From Acidobacteriota bacterium (GTDB taxonomy: Bacteria > Acidobacteriota > Blastocatellia > Pyrinomonadales > Pyrinomonadaceae), in the NCBI GenBank assembly GCA_018269075.1, contig JAFDVJ010000080.1, forward strand, positions 5,504-47,629: DNA of 42,126 bases. The letters are read 5' to 3'. Positions 37,429 through 42,126 of this stretch are shown here, piece after piece; position 1 is the stretch's first letter, and each line of letters opens with the position of its first letter. The position numbers and the translations under genes are program-made. Below the pieces are notes generated by a model. That model was not told the origin of the DNA and did not search any database. It saw nothing but the letters and a program-made list of their open reading frames with translations.

Positions 37429-39288
37429 ATGTGTGGAATCGTTGGATACGTTGGAAACAAACAGGTCGTGCCGCTGATTATCGACGGCCTGCGGAAATTG
37501 GAATATCGCGGATATGATTCGGCGGGGATCGCGGTCGTCGATGACGAGAATCGGCTCGAGCTGCGGCGCGCCGAGGGCAAATTGCGGAATCTCGAAGAAT
37601 GCATCCGGCTCAACCCGCTCGACGGCAATTACGGGATCGGGCATACGCGCTGGGCGACGCACGGCCGGCCGACCGAGGAAAACGCGCACCCGCACCGCGA
37701 CTGCACGGGCCGGATCGTCGTCGTCCATAACGGGATCATCGAAAATTATCTGACCCTCAAGGAAATGCTCAAGGAGAAAGGTCACGAGTTCAAGACCGAG
37801 ACCGACACCGAGATCGTCGCGCACCTGATCGAAGAGCATCAGAAGGACGGGCTCGGCTTCGAGGATGCGGTCCGCAAATCGGTCCAGCAATTGCGCGGCA
37901 TCTTCGCGCTCTCGATGATCTCGGCCGACGAGCCCGACAAGATCATCGCGGTCCGCGAAGGCCCGCCGGTCGTGATCGGCCTCGGCGACGGCGAATTCTT
38001 CGTCGCGTCGGACATTCCGGCGATTCTCCAGCACACGCGCGACGTCTTTTATCTCGGCGAAAAGGAGATCGCGATTCTCACCAAAGATTCGGTGCGCGTC
38101 ACGGATTTCGACGGCAACGTCGTCGAGCCGAAGCAGCAGCGGATCACGTGGGATCCGATCATGGCCGAAAAAGGCGGCTTCAAGCATTTTCTGCTCAAAG
38201 AGATCTACGAGCAGCCGCGCGCGGTGCGCGACACCGTGCGGGGGCGCGTCTCTCTCGACACGGGCCGCGTCTATCTCGATCCGATGGACATCTCGGAAGA
38301 GGAATTCAAGAACCTGCGCTCGATCAAGATCGCCGCCTGCGGCACGTCGTGGCACGCCGGGACGGCCGCCAAATATATGATCGAGGAGCTCGCGCGCGTG
38401 CCGGTCGAGGTCGATTACGCGTCGGAATTCCGCTACCGCAACCCGGTTCTCGACGAAAACGATCTCTTGATCGTGATCTCGCAGTCGGGCGAGACGGCCG
38501 ACACGATCGCCGCGATGCGCGAAGCGAAACAGGCCGGCTGCAAGGTGCTGGCGATCTGCAACGTGCAGGGTTCGATGGTCACGCGCGAGGCCGACGGCAC
38601 GATCCTCACGCACGCCGGGCCGGAAATCTCGGTCGCTTCGACCAAAGCGTTCACGTCGCAGATCATCGCGCTCTACATCTTCGCGCTTTACTTAGGCGAG
38701 ATTCGCGGGCGTCTGACCGAGGAAGAGGTCGTCAGACACGCGCAGGAGCTGATCGAGCTGCCGATGAAGATCGAGGAGATTTTGAGCGACGCCGACACGA
38801 TCGAGGAACTGTCGAAGGAATTTTTCCGGTCGCAGGATTTTCTCTATCTCGGCCGCGGCATCAATTTCCCGGTCGCGCTCGAAGGCGCGCTCAAACTCAA
38901 GGAAATCTCGTACATCCACGCCGAGGGCTACCCGGCCGGCGAGATGAAGCACGGGCCGAACGCGCTGATCGACGAAAAGCTGCCGGTGGTGATCATCAAC
39001 ACGCGCGAGCAGGGCAACGAAGGGAGCGAGCTGCGCTACGAGAAGACGCATTCGAACATCGTCGAGGTCAAGGCGCGCGACGGCATCATCTTTTCGGTGC
39101 TGACCGAGGGCGACCGGATGAGCTCGCTCGTTTCGGATCACGTCGTCGAGATCCCGCAGGTTTCGGATCTGCTCGCGCCGATCCTCTCGGTCGTGCCGCT
39201 TCAATTGCTGGCGTATCACATCGCGGTCCGTCGCGGCTGCGACGTCGATCAGCCGCGCAATCTGGCGAAATCGGTGACGGTCGAATAG
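37429..39288 (+). CDS. glmS: Glutamine-fructose-6-phosphate aminotransferase GlmS
   Basis: 619 residues (E. coli 609). It starts MCGIVGYVGN, so Cys2 becomes the N-terminal nucleophile of the glutaminase after Met removal. RWATHGRPTEENAHPHRD and NGIIENYLTLKE are class II amidotransferase landmarks. Two SIS domains follow (AACGTSWHAGTAAKYMIEE, ISQSGETADTIAAMREAK, SVASTKAFTSQI; YLGRGINFPVALEGALKLKEISYIHAEGYPAGEMKHGPNALI). The C-terminus PRNLAKSVTVE is the conserved end. It makes glucosamine-6-phosphate, the first step to UDP-GlcNAc. Cytoplasmic. No ribozyme-like leader is recognised. Confidence 0.97.
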   Translation: MCGIVGYVGNKQVVPLIIDGLRKLEYRGYDSAGIAVVDDENRLELRRAEGKLRNLEECIRLNPLDGNYGIGHTRWATHGRPTEENAHPHRDCTGRIVVVHNGIIENYLTLKEMLKEKGHEFKTETDTEIVAHLIEEHQKDGLGFEDAVRKSVQQLRGIFALSMISADEPDKIIAVREGPPVVIGLGDGEFFVASDIPAILQHTRDVFYLGEKEIAILTKDSVRVTDFDGNVVEPKQQRITWDPIMAEKGGFKHFLLKEIYEQPRAVRDTVRGRVSLDTGRVYLDPMDISEEEFKNLRSIKIAACGTSWHAGTAAKYMIEELARVPVEVDYASEFRYRNPVLDENDLLIVISQSGETADTIAAMREAKQAGCKVLAICNVQGSMVTREADGTILTHAGPEISVASTKAFTSQIIALYIFALYLGEIRGRLTEEEVVRHAQELIELPMKIEEILSDADTIEELSKEFFRSQDFLYLGRGINFPVALEGALKLKEISYIHAEGYPAGEMKHGPNALIDEKLPVVIINTREQGNEGSELRYEKTHSNIVEVKARDGIIFSVLTEGDRMSSLVSDHVVEIPQVSDLLAPILSVVPLQLLAYHIAVRRGCDVDQPRNLAKSVTVE

Positions 39289-39504
39289 CGGCCGTCGTTT
39301 ATCGGGGCCGTCGATGCCGGCGGTTCTTCATTTAACGGGCAAGGGAAGGGTTTTCAGGAAAATCAGACTAATTCGCTCCATCGTTCGAGCGGCGAAGCGG
39401 TTCCCGTCGCCCGTTTTCACGATCGTTCGTTTTCGAGGTCCGGCCAATCTGACGCCGGCCGGAGATCGATCGAGTAAACAATTCGACAAAAGGAGAAATT
39501 AGCG

Positions 39505-40068
39505 ATGAGAAAGTTGAAATTACAGATGCAGACGACGCTCGACGGCTTCGTCGGCGGGCCGCAGGGCGAGCTCGACTGGATGACGATGGACTGGGACGAC
39601 GCGCTTAAGCGCCGCGTCGACGAGCTGACCGATTCGGTCGATACGATCCTGATGGGCCGGAAAATGACCGACGGCTTCGTCAATTACTGGACGAACGCGG
39701 TCGAGAACCCGGAAAGCCCCGAATACGAGTTCGCGAAGAAGATGGTCGATTATCCGAAGATCGTTTTTACGCGGACGCTCGACGAATCGCGGTGGCCGAA
39801 CACGGTTCTGGCGAAAGGCGCGCTCGCCGACGAGATCGCGCGCATCAAGAGCGAGCCGGGCCGCGACGCGATCGTCTACGGCGGCGCGAACTTCGTTTCG
39901 AACCTGATCCGGGAAAATCTGATCGACGAATATTACCTGTTCGTCAACCCGACGGCGATCGGCCGCGGGCTGACGATCTTCGACGGCCTAAGCGAAAAAA
40001 TGGGCCTCAAACTGATCGACTCGCAGTCCTGCGACTGCGGCGTCGTGCTCAACACTTACCGAAAGTAG
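39505..40068 (+). CDS. RibD C-terminal / dihydrofolate-reductase-fold protein
   Basis: 187 residues; AAAGGAG at about 39488-39494 precedes the ATG. The RibD-C/DHFR-like fold shows in MRKLKLQMQTTLDGFVGGPQGELDWM, the DTILMGRKMTDGF segment, the YPKIVFTRTLDESRWPNT strand, and DAIVYGGANFVSNLIRENLIDEYYLFVNPTAIGRGLTIFDGLSEKMGLKLIDSQ. Members are NADPH-dependent reductases of mostly unknown substrate. It is soluble and stands alone, with a 216-bp gap from glmS that has no clear feature and 139 bp before the next gene. It is too short to be RibD itself, which has a deaminase domain in front. Confidence 0.88.
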   Translation: MRKLKLQMQTTLDGFVGGPQGELDWMTMDWDDALKRRVDELTDSVDTILMGRKMTDGFVNYWTNAVENPESPEYEFAKKMVDYPKIVFTRTLDESRWPNTVLAKGALADEIARIKSEPGRDAIVYGGANFVSNLIRENLIDEYYLFVNPTAIGRGLTIFDGLSEKMGLKLIDSQSCDCGVVLNTYRK

Positions 40069-40207
40069 CCGGGCGACAAAACGGCCGGATTCCGGTTAGG
40101 TTTTCAATGAATTCGGGGGCCTTTGAGGCGTTTCGATTTCAGGGATTTACGGGAGACTAATTTTACAATTCGATTATTTCGTTACATTATTTTAAGCGGG
40201 ACGAGAA

Positions 40208-40705
40208 ATGAACGTTCCGCTTTTTTTCGCGAAAGATTGGAATATGAATAAATATCAGGTCATCTGGCTGATCATCAGGCTCGCGGGCGTTTATTTCGCT
40301 TTTCTGACGCTGGTTTCGTTTTTCGGGCTCGTCGGCTCGGTGCCGGCGCTCTTTACGCTGCCGAAGATCGACGTTCCGGGCAATAAAAACGCGAACGTTT
40401 CGACCGTGCCGCCCGCCATTCCGGTGCGGCCGATTCAGCCGGTTTCGCCGAACGCGAACCTGCCCGAAGGCGTCGAGAACAAGGACAAGACGGACGAGTC
40501 GATCACCGACAAATTCAAGGGCGAAAACGTCAAGAATTTCGTCTGGTTTCTGATCCTGACCGGCTTTTACGGCGCGGTGACGTGGTATCTCCTGCGCGAC
40601 GGCCGCGCTCTCTACAACATCCTGAACCGCGAAAAACCGCCCGAATCCGGCAAAACAAAGGAAGCCGAGGTGACGACGCTGAATCTTTCAGACGAGGAAA
40701 AATAG
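40208..40705 (+). CDS. Small two-helix membrane protein of unknown function
   Basis: 165 residues from 40208; the ATG at 40244 is an alternative that starts right at the first helix. Two hydrophobic segments: VIWLIIRLAGVYFAFLTLVSFFGLV (about 17-41) and FVWFLILTGFYGAVTWYLL (about 113-131). Between them lies a Pro/Asn-rich loop (PPAIPVRPIQPVSPNANLPEG), and the tail is charged (EKPPESGKTKEAEVTTLNLSDEEK). No family is recognised. The stop codon overlaps the start of an inverted repeat. Confidence 0.65.
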   Translation: MNVPLFFAKDWNMNKYQVIWLIIRLAGVYFAFLTLVSFFGLVGSVPALFTLPKIDVPGNKNANVSTVPPAIPVRPIQPVSPNANLPEGVENKDKTDESITDKFKGENVKNFVWFLILTGFYGAVTWYLLRDGRALYNILNREKPPESGKTKEAEVTTLNLSDEEK

Positions 40706-40783
40706 TCTTGAGTCTTGAGTCTTGAGTCTTAGTCAGGATGAAGCCGGTTTTGACTTAAGACTCAAGACTTAAGACTCAGGACT
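40704..40783. repeat. GTCTTGA inverted repeat
   Basis: Arms of 27 nt at 40704-40730 and 40757-40783 pair with two mismatches. Each is built of tandem AGTCTTG/AGTCTTA words. The left arm begins inside the stop codon of the membrane-protein gene. It could stop transcription before the CapA-like gene. Confidence 0.7.
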
Positions 40784-40841
40784 TCCAAATCTCCGTGCAA
40801 AGTTCGGGCCGGAAATCTTCATCCTAAACGAATTGAAACGT

Positions 40842-41972
40842 ATGCTGAAACAAAAAATACTGCTTGCCATACCGACGATCATTCTGGGGATCTTTATTCT
40901 GCTCGCGTGTCAGTCGCGGTCGGGGACGAATCCCGACGGGGTCAGCGCCGCCCCGCTGCCGACGCCGACGCCGGCGCGCTCGCGCTGGGCGGACGACGAA
41001 TCGATCACGATCGCCGCCGTCGGCGACATTATGCTCGGCTCGACGTCGATCAACGACACGTTTCTGCCGCCGAACGACGGCGCGGATATGCTCAAGGAAG
41101 TGACGCCGATCCTTTCGAAGGCCGACATCGCCTTCGGCAATCTCGAAGGTCCGCTGCTCGAGGGCGGCTCGACGTCGAAATGCGCGCCGACCTCGACGCG
41201 CTGCTTCGCGTTCCGCGTCCCGACGCGCTACGGCAAATATCTCAAGGACGCCGGTTTCGACGTTTTGAACCTGGCCAACAACCACGCCGGCGATTTCGGC
41301 GATTACGGCCGCGAAAGCACGCGCAAGACGCTCGACGCGCTCGGCATCAAACACGCCGGCAGCGATAAGTTCCAGTTTGCGATGACGGTGCTCGAGGTCA
41401 AGGGCAAGCGGATCGCGTTCATCGGATTCGCGCACAACAACATCGTGCCGAACGTCAACGACGTGACGGCCGCGCGGCAGCTCGTCCTCGACGCGAAGAA
41501 AAAGGCCGATCTGGTCGTCGTCTCGTTTCACGGCGGCGCCGAGGGCACGAGCCAGCAGCACGTCCCGAACCGCACCGAAATGTTCGGCGGCGAGGCGCGC
41601 GGCAATCTGCCGCTTTTCGCGCACACGGTGATCGACGCCGGCGCCGATCTGGTGCTCGGCCACGGCCCGCACGTGATGCGCGGGATGGAGATTTACAAGG
41701 ATCGTCTGATCTGCTACTCGATGGGCAATTTCGCGACCTACGGGATGTTTAAATTACAGGACGAAACCGCGCTGACGGCGATCTTCGAGATCAGGCTCGG
41801 CGCGGACGGCAAATTCGCGGGCGGCCGGCTCTACGCCGGCAAACAGCCTGGCAAGGGCGGCCCGGTGCTCGACCCGACCGGCGAAGGCATCCGCAAGGTC
41901 CGCGAGCTCTCGGTCGCCGATTTCGGCCCGAACGCTCCGAAAATCGAAGACGACGGCACTTTTACGAGATAA
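40842..41972 (+). CDS. CapA-family lipoprotein (PGA_cap, metallophosphatase-like)
   Basis: 376 residues from the ATG at 40842; a TTG three codons up is possible. The N-terminus (LLAIPTIILGIFILLAC) has a lipobox LLAC, so it should be a lipoprotein. A Pro/Thr linker (APLPTPTPARSRW) leads to the PGA_cap domain: ITIAAVGDIMLGSTSIND (about 60-77), ADIAFGNLEGPLLEGG, VLNLANNHAGDFGDYG, VVSFHGGAEGT, ADLVLGHGPHVMRGMEIYKDRLICYSMGNFATY. The D, H and N residues of the calcineurin-like site are kept. The family is linked to poly-gamma-glutamate export or other cell-envelope polymers; substrate here is unknown. Confidence 0.88.
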   Translation: MLKQKILLAIPTIILGIFILLACQSRSGTNPDGVSAAPLPTPTPARSRWADDESITIAAVGDIMLGSTSINDTFLPPNDGADMLKEVTPILSKADIAFGNLEGPLLEGGSTSKCAPTSTRCFAFRVPTRYGKYLKDAGFDVLNLANNHAGDFGDYGRESTRKTLDALGIKHAGSDKFQFAMTVLEVKGKRIAFIGFAHNNIVPNVNDVTAARQLVLDAKKKADLVVVSFHGGAEGTSQQHVPNRTEMFGGEARGNLPLFAHTVIDAGADLVLGHGPHVMRGMEIYKDRLICYSMGNFATYGMFKLQDETALTAIFEIRLGADGKFAGGRLYAGKQPGKGGPVLDPTGEGIRKVRELSVADFGPNAPKIEDDGTFTR

Positions 41973-41985
41973 GTTTGGGAAGTAA

Positions 41986-42126
41986 GCGTACAACAGTCTG
42001 TCAGACTGTTGACAGGCGAGAGCCTGTAGAAACGCTTCACACCGGTTACGCCTCACACCGGTGAAACGTTCGACACCGCTGGCGCGGCGTGGGCCGGCTG
42101 ACAGCCCGCCGTACAAAACGTCCAAC
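41986..42126. repeat. Dispersed palindromic block at the window end
   Basis: AACAGTCTG-T-CAGACTGTT (41992-42010) is a 19-bp palindrome followed by an ACAGGC/GCCTGT hairpin (42011-42028). The block copies 30902-30943, with a paired base change in the palindrome. CACACCGG, a second CACACCGGT and CCGCCGTAC follow. No gene is seen to the window end. Confidence 0.65.

Noticed and set aside
1..42126. tRNA or rRNA genes
   Set aside because: I found no cloverleaf or rRNA-like stretch in the intergenic regions on reading both strands.

Overview
The window is GC-rich chromosomal DNA, with no plasmid, phage or rRNA markers. I infer an Acidobacteriota genome, probably class Blastocatellia. The reasons are the gene repertoire (propeller-sensor kinases, winged-helix/PD40 regulators, secreted S74-type fibre proteins, TPR-CHAT proteins, a DUF5777-like barrel) and intergenic DNA full of small palindromic repeats. 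The assignment rests on family patterns, not on a search.

Positions 1-6755 hold a receiver-only response regulator, a secreted NSFFG-repeat fibre protein, a 1000-residue Reg_prop/Y_Y_Y histidine kinase and its likely NarL/LuxR-type partner. A membrane winged-helix regulator with a PD40 propeller follows on the minus strand (6861-9044). Positions 9336-21629 form a fibre-protein island. Four more NSFFG-repeat paralogs lie here, three ending in an S74-type self-cleaving chaperone, a coiled coil and a conserved cysteine pair. Small secreted or zinc-ribbon proteins lie between them. Two of the transcription units start behind the same array of 11-bp direct repeats (9222-9265 and 19128-19171), which suggests a shared OmpR/CadC-type regulator.

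Positions 21741-22835 (minus) encode an MglB/MglA polarity pair, divergent from a TPR-CHAT protease (23156-25933). A secreted subtilase, an ECF sigma factor and a soluble zinc-finger anti-sigma-like protein follow. Positions 29027-32270 encode a mono-haem cytochrome c, a CXXCH/FG-GAP secreted protein and a DUF5777-like outer-membrane barrel.

The 680-bp gap 32271-32954 is unusual. It holds an 18-bp-stem hairpin, ten tandem 21-bp units that each centre on a palindrome, and a roughly 99-bp IS256-like MITE with a 7-8 bp target duplication. Positions 32955-39288 form an aminosugar cluster: glmR/yvcK, glmU, two small secretin-N-domain-only secreted proteins, a remnant of a third copy, and glmS. The end of the window holds a RibD/DHFR-fold reductase, a small two-helix membrane protein and a CapA-like lipoprotein.

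The strongest candidates for undescribed biology are the fibre island with its shared 11-bp-repeat operator and cysteine-bracketed S74 domain, the CHAT/subtilase/ECF/anti-sigma cluster, the secretin-N proteins inside the UDP-GlcNAc cluster, and the 21-bp palindrome array.
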